A stretch of 64,000 bases of DNA, from contig NZ_VSFA01000036.1 of the NCBI RefSeq assembly GCF_008119785.1, forward strand, positions 1 through 64,000. The letters run 5' to 3'. Positions 53,658-63,358 of the stretch are shown in pieces (positions within the stretch are counted from its first letter, which is position 1; each line of letters begins with the position of its first letter). The notes beneath the pieces were generated by a model. It was not told where the DNA came from. It saw only the letters and a list, made by a program, of their open reading frames with translations, and did not search any database. The DNA is from Micromonospora sp. MP36. Lineage in GTDB: Bacteria > Actinomycetota > Actinomycetes > Mycobacteriales > Micromonosporaceae. The translations under genes and the position numbers were made by a program.

Positions 53658-55964
53658 TCAGTTGGTGACCTTGACGACCATGTCGCTGGTCGGGGTGGTG
53701 CCCTGCTGCAGGATCTGGATCTTGGTGCCGGTGCCGGCCACCTTCACCGAGTTCCACGCGTTGCCCGAGTTCCAGTACGTCCCGATGCCGCTGTCGTCGA
53801 AGACCGGCTGCGGGTCGAGCGCTGGGACCGTGACCGCCACACCGTTCTTGTGGAAGGTCTGGGCCGGCTTGGCGTAGAGGCTGAACGTCGCGTCGTAGCC
53901 GCCGCGCCGGTTGGTGATCACGCCCTGACCCGGGACGTTGATCTTCTGCGAGCGGACGTCAACCGGGAGGTTGAGGCCGTAGCCCGGGTGCTGCGATGTG
54001 TTGTTGTCGCCGTACGCGTAGTTGACGTACCACACCAGCATGCCAGGGTGAATCGAGAACCGCTCCACCCAGTTCGGGCGGGTGTTGAGGAACCCGTAGT
54101 TGTACCCACCGGTGCGCAGCGTGTCGTCGTAACCGAAGTAGGTCCGGTTCTCGGCGATGTAGAAGCGGGGGTAGGTGGCCGTCACCGAGCCGCCCATCCG
54201 GGTCCAGCCCTTCGCGGTCCACTCGGCGGCCAGGGTCTCCGCGTCGTCGGTCCACGCCACGGTGCCGTTCTTGGTCAGCGCGATGTTGTCCAGGAACGGG
54301 CCCGCCAGGTGCACGCCGCCGTCGGTGGCGTAGCGGTAGCGGAACGTCACGCTCTTGCCGGCGTACGCCGACAGGTCGTAGGTCAGGTCGACCCAGTTGC
54401 CGCTGGTGGAGCCGTCGACACCGGTCTCGCCGGCGTCGATCAGCGAGTTGTGCAGGGAGGACCAGGTGGCGCCACCGTCCGTCGACACCTCGGCGTAGAG
54501 GTAGTCGTAGTCCTCCTCGATGTCCCACTGGGCCTTCGCCGTGATCGACGCGGAGGTCGCGCCGGTCAGGTCCAGGGTGCGGGTCAGCGTGGTGTTCAGG
54601 TCGTCCGCGCTGCCGCCCCACCACTCGTACGACCCGCCGAACGGCGTGTTGTAGTTCGTGGTCTGGGTGGTCGGGGGCAGGTTCACCACGACCGCCTGGG
54701 CCTTCGGTCCGTCGCTGTCGCCCGCCGGGCCGAGGGTCACCTGGGTGGTGCCCGAGCCGTAGTCGACGGTCGAGTGGTTCAGCCAGCCCAGGAAGAGCTT
54801 CGACCACGGGTCCATGTAGCCCGGGGTCGAACCGATGTCGTCGGTGCCGTGGCTCAGCCACGAACCCGAGGACATCAGGCTCCAGAAGCCGACGCCGTTG
54901 TCACCGCCCGCGGTGTCGTACAGGTCCGGCAGACCGAGGTCGTGACCGTACTCGTGGGCGAAGACGCCGAGGCCGCCGTTCTCCGGCTCCGTGGTGTAGT
55001 CACGGATCCAGAGCCCGGTGTCGCCGATCTGGACACCACCGGCCAGGTTGCCGGCGGGGCCGGCCTTGCCCTCGAGGTTGGGGAACGCCGCCCAGCGGTG
55101 CGACCAGATGGCGTCCTCGCCCTGGGCGCCGCCGCCGGCCTCCTCGCCCTCACCGGCGTGCACCGCCTGGAAGTGGTCGATGTAGCCGTCGGGCTCGTTG
55201 AAGTTCCCGTCGCCGTCGAAGTCGTAGCGGTCCCAGACGTCGAACTGCTTCAGGTAGTCCTTGATCTCCTGGGCCGACTTGCCGGCCTTGACCTGGGTGT
55301 CATACCAGGACGTGGCGGTGTCCTTGATGAAGTTCCAGTAGCCGTCGGCCTCGGAGATGTTGTTGCTGCCGTACCGCGCCTCGTTGAACGGGACCGTGAT
55401 CCAGTCGCTGACGTCGCCGCCAACGGTGTACCGGCCACCGGACTGCTTCAGGTAGAAGTCCCGGAACGACTCGCCCTCGCCGTAGAACATGTCCATGTAG
55501 TGCTCACGGTGGAAGTCGGAGCGCCACAGGGTGCTGTTGTCGTCGGTGGGGCTGCCGTCCCAGTTGCGGTCGGGCTCGGGGATCTGGTTGACCACCGGGC
55601 CTGGGGTGCCGCCGGTGCGCGGGTCGGTCTTGTCGCCGAAGTTGACCAGCATCGTGAAGATGGGGTCTACCTTCGGCGCCTGCTGGTACTCGACGAACAG
55701 GTCGTCCTTCACCTGGATGACCTTCGAGCCGTTGCGCGTCTGAAGCTTGGCCTTGCCCTTCAGCAGGTCGGCGATGGCCTGCTTTCGGACCTCCCGCTGC
55801 TGATCCGACTTGGGATCCGGGAGGCTGTCCTTGCCGTGCTTCGCCTTGTCGACGCCGGGGGTGGGCTCCGCTGCCGGGGCGGCGGAGGCTGGCGCCGTGA
55901 CGACACCGGCTGCCAGCAGCGCGGCCGCGGCCGAGGCCAGGCCCGCTGTGACTCGTCTCCTCAA
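53658..55964 (-). CDS. Secreted M6 metalloprotease (immune inhibitor A-like) 2
   Basis: 768-residue paralogue with signal peptide (1-29, ending PASAAP), propeptide, and catalytic HEYGH at 337-341 followed by DLGLPDLYDT; the downstream WSLMSSGSW supports the met-turn region. The Ca-type loop DFDGDGNFNEPDGYIDHF is present. The C terminus has a carbohydrate-binding or MAM-like jelly roll (FRYRYATDGGVHLAGPFLD). The start appears to be TTG 55964, 3 nt after AAGGAGGAGGA; no other start codon lies near that strong ribosome site. Confidence 0.88.
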   Translation of the reverse strand: MRRRVTAGLASAAAALLAAGVVTAPASAAPAAEPTPGVDKAKHGKDSLPDPKSDQQREVRKQAIADLLKGKAKLQTRNGSKVIQVKDDLFVEYQQAPKVDPIFTMLVNFGDKTDPRTGGTPGPVVNQIPEPDRNWDGSPTDDNSTLWRSDFHREHYMDMFYGEGESFRDFYLKQSGGRYTVGGDVSDWITVPFNEARYGSNNISEADGYWNFIKDTATSWYDTQVKAGKSAQEIKDYLKQFDVWDRYDFDGDGNFNEPDGYIDHFQAVHAGEGEEAGGGAQGEDAIWSHRWAAFPNLEGKAGPAGNLAGGVQIGDTGLWIRDYTTEPENGGLGVFAHEYGHDLGLPDLYDTAGGDNGVGFWSLMSSGSWLSHGTDDIGSTPGYMDPWSKLFLGWLNHSTVDYGSGTTQVTLGPAGDSDGPKAQAVVVNLPPTTQTTNYNTPFGGSYEWWGGSADDLNTTLTRTLDLTGATSASITAKAQWDIEEDYDYLYAEVSTDGGATWSSLHNSLIDAGETGVDGSTSGNWVDLTYDLSAYAGKSVTFRYRYATDGGVHLAGPFLDNIALTKNGTVAWTDDAETLAAEWTAKGWTRMGGSVTATYPRFYIAENRTYFGYDDTLRTGGYNYGFLNTRPNWVERFSIHPGMLVWYVNYAYGDNNTSQHPGYGLNLPVDVRSQKINVPGQGVITNRRGGYDATFSLYAKPAQTFHKNGVAVTVPALDPQPVFDDSGIGTYWNSGNAWNSVKVAGTGTKIQILQQGTTPTSDMVVKVTN

Positions 55965-56267
55965 AGGTCCTCCTCCTTTGTGGAACTGTTACATGACAGG
56001 AGCAGCCAAAGCCATCACCGTCATGTCATGCGTCACTCACAATGACAGAGGCCTCCATCGTTGTCACTGGTCAATCACTCCGGTGTGGGCACTTCTTACC
56101 GGGGCAAAATGGTGCTAACTGGCGCACGGATTTGACGGCGATTCACATTGCGTTTTGGCCACGATCACCGAGAGTGGCGGCGATTATGAAGTCCCCCAAG
56201 GGGAGCGCCGGGGCCGGGGAAAATGTCACACGGCATGACCGACAAATCTGTGGCGCGTAAGAAGGAC
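55965..56267 (-). promoter_or_regulatory. Promoter region of M6 protease 2
   Basis: About 300 nt without a supported gene, AT-richer than average. An inverted repeat ACATGAC (55991-55997) / GTCATGT (56020-56026) sits 27-62 nt before the start and may be an operator. No RNA gene seen. Confidence 0.4.
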
Positions 56268-56304
56268 GGGGCCCGTCCGGAGCAGTGTGCTCCAGACGGA
56301 CCCC
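56268..56304 (-). terminator. Terminator after M6 protease 3
   Basis: 16-bp stem with two mismatches (56268-56283 with 56289-56304) and an AGTGT loop, about 28 nt past the stop. Confidence 0.75.
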
Positions 56305-56332
56305 GCCAGGATGTTGCGACGCGCCGATCAGG

Positions 56333-59122
56333 TCACCGGGTAGCCGGAGTCACGTACACCGTGGCGTACGAGTTGTCCTTGGCCGCCTGCTTGATGGTGA
56401 TCGAGACGCCGTACGCGACGCCCGCGTCACCCGGGTTGCCGGTGCCGAGGACGGTGAATCCGAGATTCGTGCCGTACAGCGCGGTCGCCGGGCTGCCATC
56501 CGGGTTGGTCACCCGGGTGGTGTACGGCGCGTTGCCACGCGACGGGATGACGACGGAGGCGTCGTTGTCCCGAGCGTAGAGTGCCCCGCCGCGGATCTCG
56601 ATGCCCGGGTACCAGCCCCGGGCGTCGCTGAACGCCGGCACCGGAGCCTGTGCGCGGAAGTTGGTGCAGTACTCGCTGTACGGCTCGCCCGCCGCCTCCA
56701 GGCACTCCTTGAACGGGTACGTCGGGTTCAGGGAGAAGGCCGCGTTCGAGGACTGCGGGCGGCTGGGCAGGTTGTCCAGCACGGACGGGTCCTTGACGGC
56801 CGCCTCTCCCTGCCGGCGTAGCGGCTCGTTGTGCGAGTCGACGATCAGCAGACCACCCTTGGCGCCGTAGCTCGGCAGTGAGGTCAGCTGTGCGGTCACG
56901 TGGTTGACGTCGCCGAGCACGGTGTCCCGGTACCAGACCAGCATGCCCGGGGCGTTGTACGAGACCTTGTCGACCTTCCACGCTTCTCGCGAGTAGACCG
57001 TGTCGTAGGCGTACTTCAGGCCGGCGTCGAAGCCGTCGAAGTTGCGCCACTCGGCCAGGTAGTACTGCGCCTTGACCTGGCTGCCGCCGTCGGTGTGCCA
57101 GCCCGCGCCGGTGGTGTCGGTGAAGGTGCCGCCGGTGAGGGTCCAGCCGTTGGTGCCGTTCTCGGCGTCGTCGCTCCAGGTGGTGGTCCCGCCGCCGGTG
57201 ACCGAGAGGTCGTCGGCGAACCAGCCGCGCTCCACGAACGCCGCGTCCGTGCAGTAGCGCAGCCGCACCTGCACCGTCTTCCCGGCGTACGCCGACAGGT
57301 CGACGTAGTCGTGCCGCCAGCCGTGGGTGTCACCGGTCAGGCCGTACTTCTTGTTGCCGTAGTCGGCCATCCGCCCGTTCGGGTCGCCGTAGCCGTCGTT
57401 GGTCGTGACCAGCTTGCCGGCTTCGTCGTAGACCTTCTGCTCGGTCCAGGTGGCGCCGCCGTCGGTGGAGACCTCGACGAAGCCCATGTCCCAGTCGGCC
57501 TCGATGGTGTAGTTGTTCCACATCCAGAACTTCGCGTCGGCGGCGTTCGGGACGTTCACCGTGCGGCTCAGCTTGACATCGGCCCAGTCCTGGTCGGCTC
57601 CCGAGTACCACATGTTGGCCCCGCTGTGCGGCTCGGCCAGGGTGATCACCTTGTTCGGCAGGTTGATCTTGATGCCGTCCTTGGTGCCGACCGGGGTGCG
57701 CGAGGTCTGCCCGAGCTGCACCGCCCGAGGGTCGTCGCCCGGGTTCATGGTCAGCGGGTCGGCCCAGCCGAGCACCCACTTGTCCCAGATGCCCATGTGG
57801 GTGGGCAGGGCCTGGAAGATCTCGCCGGAGTGCGAGCCCGAGGCCATCAGGTCCCAGAAGTCGACGTCCGAGTCGCTGTTGTTGCCCGACGTGTCGTAGA
57901 GGTCCGGCAGGCCGAGGTCGTGCCCGAACTCGTGGGCGAAGACGCCGAGGCCGGCGTCCTCCGGCTGCACGATGTAGTTCGACACCCGCAGGTTGGTGCC
58001 GGGGATGGTGTAGCCACCGGCCACCGCCGAGGAGTGCGCCCAGACCGCGTAGACGCCCTGGTCGCCGCCGCCGCTGGACTTGCCCTTGCCGGCGTGCACC
58101 AGCACCAGGTGGTCGATGACGCCGTCCGGCTCGTGGTAGTTGCCGTCCCCGTCCCGGTCACCTTGGTCTTCGATGTCGTAGTCGGCCCAGGGGAAGCTCG
58201 GGTCCATCTTGGCCAGCGCGTCGATGGCGTCAGTGGCGAGCCGCCCGGCACCCAGCGGGTTGTCCGGGTGGCCGTTCATCGACTGCTGCCGTCCGGCGAC
58301 CCAGTTGCCGTTCGCGTCCCGGCTGCAGCGGGAGGCGGCGTACCAGGCCTCCGAGTGCGGCACGGTGATCCACGGGCTGGCCTGCCCGTCCACCGTGTAC
58401 GCACCCTTCGACATCTCCAGGTACATGTTGTGCATGGTCCGGCCGGCCACGCTGATGCCCGGCTTGCCGTCCGGCCCGGTCAGGTCCTTGCGGACCCGCT
58501 CGGTGATGCCCTCCTTGGTGTAGAGCATCTTGTCGTAGTGCGCCGGCGAGAAGTCCGGCACCCACATCGAGTTGTTGTCCTCGTGCGGCAGGCTGGCCGG
58601 GTCGGCGATGTTGTTGTGCTTCGGGCCGTTCTGGACGGTGCCGGGGACACAGCTCCGGTCCTCGAAAACCGTCTTCGGCACCATGACGTTGGTGAAGTCG
58701 TCGTTCGCCTGGTCGTTGAACTCCACCAGCAGGGTCAGCAGCTTGGCGGTTTGGGTGCCCTTGGCCTGCTTGATCTGCCGCGGGCTCTTGCCGGTCTTGA
58801 TGGCCTTGGCCTCCAGCTTGGCCAGCTCGCGCGCGGCCACCGGGTTGCCCCCGGCGTACTTCCGGTCGTAGGCCTTGGCCTCATCGGGGGCCGAGGTGAA
58901 GATCCCGTCCTTGCCCTTGACCTCCTTGCCGCCGGTATCCGGTTGCACCTCGGGTTCGGCGTAGTTGATGTAGAACTCGTCCGACCCGATCTTGGCCGGA
59001 GCCGGACCGGACGTCTGGGCGGCCGCGCTGCCCGTCACGGTCAGTGACGCTGCGGCGAGGGCGATGGCGGGCAGTGCGACGAGTATGCGCCGACGTGACC
59101 CGGATTGCGGAGAGATACTCAT
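56333..59122 (-). CDS. Secreted M6 metalloprotease (immune inhibitor A-like) 3
   Basis: 929 residues, the longest of the three. Signal peptide after an SRRR start (about 1-38), long propeptide, catalytic HEFGH at 397-401 followed by DLGLPDLYDTSGNNSDSD, and WDLMASGSHSG downstream. The C-terminal half has a jelly-roll module (VRLRYCTDAAFVERGWFADD) and an end domain with PVPAFSDARGWYPGIEIRGG. ATG 59122 is chosen because GGAG lies 5 nt upstream; ATG 59143 has no such site. A damaged copy of its 3' end occurs at about 60.8-61.0 kb. Confidence 0.9.
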   Translation of the reverse strand: MSISPQSGSRRRILVALPAIALAAASLTVTGSAAAQTSGPAPAKIGSDEFYINYAEPEVQPDTGGKEVKGKDGIFTSAPDEAKAYDRKYAGGNPVAARELAKLEAKAIKTGKSPRQIKQAKGTQTAKLLTLLVEFNDQANDDFTNVMVPKTVFEDRSCVPGTVQNGPKHNNIADPASLPHEDNNSMWVPDFSPAHYDKMLYTKEGITERVRKDLTGPDGKPGISVAGRTMHNMYLEMSKGAYTVDGQASPWITVPHSEAWYAASRCSRDANGNWVAGRQQSMNGHPDNPLGAGRLATDAIDALAKMDPSFPWADYDIEDQGDRDGDGNYHEPDGVIDHLVLVHAGKGKSSGGGDQGVYAVWAHSSAVAGGYTIPGTNLRVSNYIVQPEDAGLGVFAHEFGHDLGLPDLYDTSGNNSDSDVDFWDLMASGSHSGEIFQALPTHMGIWDKWVLGWADPLTMNPGDDPRAVQLGQTSRTPVGTKDGIKINLPNKVITLAEPHSGANMWYSGADQDWADVKLSRTVNVPNAADAKFWMWNNYTIEADWDMGFVEVSTDGGATWTEQKVYDEAGKLVTTNDGYGDPNGRMADYGNKKYGLTGDTHGWRHDYVDLSAYAGKTVQVRLRYCTDAAFVERGWFADDLSVTGGGTTTWSDDAENGTNGWTLTGGTFTDTTGAGWHTDGGSQVKAQYYLAEWRNFDGFDAGLKYAYDTVYSREAWKVDKVSYNAPGMLVWYRDTVLGDVNHVTAQLTSLPSYGAKGGLLIVDSHNEPLRRQGEAAVKDPSVLDNLPSRPQSSNAAFSLNPTYPFKECLEAAGEPYSEYCTNFRAQAPVPAFSDARGWYPGIEIRGGALYARDNDASVVIPSRGNAPYTTRVTNPDGSPATALYGTNLGFTVLGTGNPGDAGVAYGVSITIKQAAKDNSYATVYVTPATR

Positions 59123-59351
59123 TCCGCTCCATTCGTGGGGCATGGGACAAGAAGATCGGCCGGTGCTCGGCAGTGATGCCCGTCGAACCGGTCCGATGTG
59201 GCTGAACCTAAAGGAGAAGGCGCCCTCACCGACAGAGGGCGGGTTGTCGCTCTACCCGTTCAGTCAGCCGGACTCCGCCGACCGAACGAGGGTCGCGGCT
59301 CGGGGAGGGCGCGGGCGTACTTCCGCGCGTCCGTTCCGAAAGTCGCGCGGT
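59123..59351. promoter_or_regulatory. Upstream region of M6 protease 3
   Basis: No supported gene in these 229 nt; they should hold the promoter of the protease gene. Just beyond, an 8-bp inverted repeat ACACCCCA/TGGGGTGT lies at 59378-59397. Confidence 0.3.
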
Positions 59352-59618
59352 TTACGCATGGGCGGCCCCTTGGGGGGACACCCCAAACATGGGGTGTGTC
59401 TGGAGCAGATTGAGGTCTGTGGGAGTGGGCCTGACCTGGGCTGTCAGTGGGGTCGGGGGGTCGGTTCGGGGGTCAGCATCAAGGCGGACAGGCAAACGGA
59501 GATCGACACCGACGCCCACACGGCATCCCAAACCGTGACGAGGGTGTCGCTGGACGTGTGATGCGGGTCGGTGACGACGCTGCTGGCGCGGGTAGGGGTT
59601 GTTGAGCTGGTTCAGCAT
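59352..59618 (-). CDS. Small ORF with strong ribosome site, possibly broken
   Basis: 88-residue frame starting at ATG 59618, with AAGGAG 7 nt upstream. The peptide is Arg/His/Pro-rich and unlike a folded protein. In the minus-strand frame one base away, the same DNA encodes TLVTVWDAVWASVSISVCL, a plausible membrane helix, with no start codon. A frameshift in a small membrane-protein gene is therefore possible. It belongs to the same degraded patch as the DUF2637 fragment. Confidence 0.3.
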   Translation of the reverse strand: MLNQLNNPYPRQQRRHRPASHVQRHPRHGLGCRVGVGVDLRLPVRLDADPRTDPPTPLTAQVRPTPTDLNLLQTHPMFGVSPQGAAHA

Positions 59619-59702
59619 CTGGTCGCTCCTTTATCAGGGTGCTTGGGCGGGCGGGTGCGTGCACTGGCCGCCCCGTTGGGGCGGCGGGCGGGCTGGCGTG
59701 CG

Positions 59703-59866
59703 TTCTGTCAGGTCGGGCTGGTGGGCGTTCTGTCAGGTCGGGCCGGTGGGCGTTCTGTCAGGTTGGGTCAGGTTCTGTCAGACGGCGGGGTTCCTGACAG
59801 CCGCGCGGCTGGTCTCCCAGGGGGAGGGGTTGGTCTGACAGGAGTCGCCGGTGATGGTTCTGTCAG
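59703..59866. repeat. Cluster of TTCTGTCAG motifs (iteron-like)
   Basis: Five direct copies of TTCTGTCAG (59703, 59728, 59753, 59773, 59858) and at least two inverted CTGACAG copies between them. The first three sit in a 25-bp tandem repeat. They lie just beyond the 3' end of the DUF2637 fragment. Such spacing resembles protein-binding iterons or multiple operators. Confidence 0.65.
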
Positions 59867-60660
59867 GTGTTCTTCTGGTGTGACGGATCCGGTGGGGGTG
59901 GGGTGGTCTCGGCGCGTAGGACGCGCAGCAGCGCTGTGGCGGTGGCGTTGGACAGTTGGTGCCCGTCGGCGCGTAGCTGTCGGGCGAGTTCCTTGCGGGA
60001 CAGCGGCGTCCCGTGGGCGGCGAGGGTGCGGGCGGCGGTCCGGGCGGCCGGGACCAGGCCGCTGATCTCCGGGCCACGGTCCCGGACCGGCATGTCGCTG
60101 ACGTGCCGGTCCGGGACCGCCGGGTCCGCCGCAGTGGGGACGGTGGTGGTGGGGTCCCGGACCGTGGCAGTCCTCGCGGGGACCGGCACCCGCGGTCCGG
60201 GGACCGGCTCGCGGCTGTCCGGGACCGCAACGCCACGAACCGGCGCCGGTCCCGGCACGGTCCGCGTGGGCTGGGCGGCCGGGACCAGGCCGCTGGTCTC
60301 CGGGCCACGGTCCCGGACCGGCATGTCGCTGTCGCGCCGGTCCGGGACCGCCGGGTCCGCCGCAGTGGGGACCGTGGTGCTGGGGTCCCGGACCGCGGCA
60401 GTCCTCGCGGAGACCGGCACCCGCGGTCCGGGGACCGGCTCGCGGCTGTCCGGGACCGCAACGCCACGAACCGACACCGCTTCCGGCACGGCCCGCATGC
60501 GGGCGGTGTGGTCGGGTGGGGCGGGGTCGGCGCGGCCGAGGGCAATCTTCACCATCGTCAGGAAGCCGAGCGCCGGCAGCGCGGCAGCAACCCAGCCGAT
60601 GACAGACGCTTCCGCCTCCACGACCTGGGCGGCCAGGGACAGGAACACCGCCACCGTCAA
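59863..60660 (-). pseudogene. Truncated DUF2637-type mobile-element protein
   Basis: The frame begins abruptly (TTG 60660) inside what looks like the last membrane helices of a DUF2637 protein (LSLAAQVVEAEASVIGW, ALPALGFLTMVKIALGR); the N-terminal helices are missing. A Pro/Val/Arg/Asp-rich linker follows, made of two 77-residue near-identical repeats, then a C-terminal winged-helix-like segment (LAAHGTPLSRKELARQLRADG). DUF2637 proteins are typical of actinomycete plasmids and integrative elements. No integrase, Rep or FtsK-like gene remains nearby. Confidence 0.6.
60040..60471 (-). repeat. 231-bp in-frame tandem duplication within the DUF2637 remnant
   Basis: Two adjacent copies of a 231-bp (77-codon) unit beginning RGVAVPDSREPVPGPRVPV, differing at only a few positions, so the duplication is recent. 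Confidence 0.8.
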
Positions 60661-61072
60661 TACGGTCGCGGGAAAGGTGGCATGCCGAGACGCCGGTTAC
60701 AGCGCAGTTCCGGACCAGCAGCGAGCCGAAACACCATGCGCCAAGGTCCGCCAGCGACGCGACAACCCGCCCGATGTCAAGACGGCCCGAAGTCTTGGGC
60801 GCGTAGCAGCTCTTTTGGGGCGGCGATCGAGAGGATGTATCCATCCTGCGTCTGACGATCTGGATGCGCTGTCGGTGTGGCTGTCGCCATCATGACCATC
60901 CGGGTCGCGTTCTTTGCGTGGCCCCCGAGGGGTTTGCAACGGAAGCGCCGCCGTCTCGGCGCATGCGCACCGCTGCGGATCTCGATGCCCGGGCACCAAC
61001 CCTTGGCATCGGCGAACGCCGGCATCGGGGCGGTGCCTCCATCGAACTCACCACGCGTACGTCCGAAACGAC
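60661..61072. other. Intergenic stretch with a decayed M6 gene fragment
   Basis: No intact gene. From about 60860 to 61030 the minus strand carries a remnant matching the 3' part of M6 protease 3: PAFADAKGWCPGIEIRSGA against PAFSDARGWYPGIEIRGGA, then GGHAKNATRMV against RGNAPYTTRVT. The rest (60661-60860) shows nothing I can assign. Confidence 0.6.
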
Positions 61073-61106
61073 GATGGGTGACGGCCTGTCTTGGCCGTCA
61101 CCCATC
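61073..61106 (-). terminator. acsA terminator
   Basis: Perfect 14-bp stem (61073-61086 with 61093-61106) and a 6-nt loop, 17 nt past the acsA stop. Confidence 0.88.
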
Positions 61107-61122
61107 CCGGGTACGCCTGCCG

Positions 61123-63111
<1,989 letters not shown>

Positions 63112-63233
63112 GCGGTGCTCCTTCGTCGCGTGACCTGCGTCTCGTACGCCGCTGAGGTTAGTCGCGCGGTCGCCGCCCCGCGACAACCCGGTCCGACCTC
63201 GCGCGCCCAGCGGCCCCCGGCGCGCGCCCAGTT

Positions 63234-63284
63234 GTAAGGAAAGGCCCCTTCCTGACGCCTCCGGTAGCGAAGGGGCCCTGTTAC
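63234..63284. repeat. Imperfect palindrome GTAAGG...GGCCCCTTC / GAAGGGGCC...GTTAC
   Basis: 9-bp perfect core arms (GGCCCCTTC / GAAGGGGCC) 17 nt apart, flanked by GTAA/TTAC ends with small mismatches. It lies between the divergent acsA and Fic-like genes, where a terminator would not be expected, so it may be a dispersed palindromic element. Confidence 0.6.
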
Positions 63285-63346
63285 GGGGCCGGGTGGTTCG
63301 CGTCGCGTTGTCGGCGGCTGGTGGTCGCGCGCGGCCGACTGGTCGC

Positions 63347-63352
63347 TAGCGT
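63347..63352 (+). promoter_or_regulatory. Leaderless -10 element of the Fic-like gene
   Basis: TAGCGT, exactly 6 nt, then GTG 63359. Confidence 0.55.
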
Positions 63353-63358
63353 GGCGGG

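Noticed and set aside
59571..60065. Plus-strand frame of 164 codons over the iteron-like repeats
   Set aside because: The translation simply reflects the repeats (Gly/Val/Arg-rich) and overlaps the DUF2637 fragment; no ribosome site.
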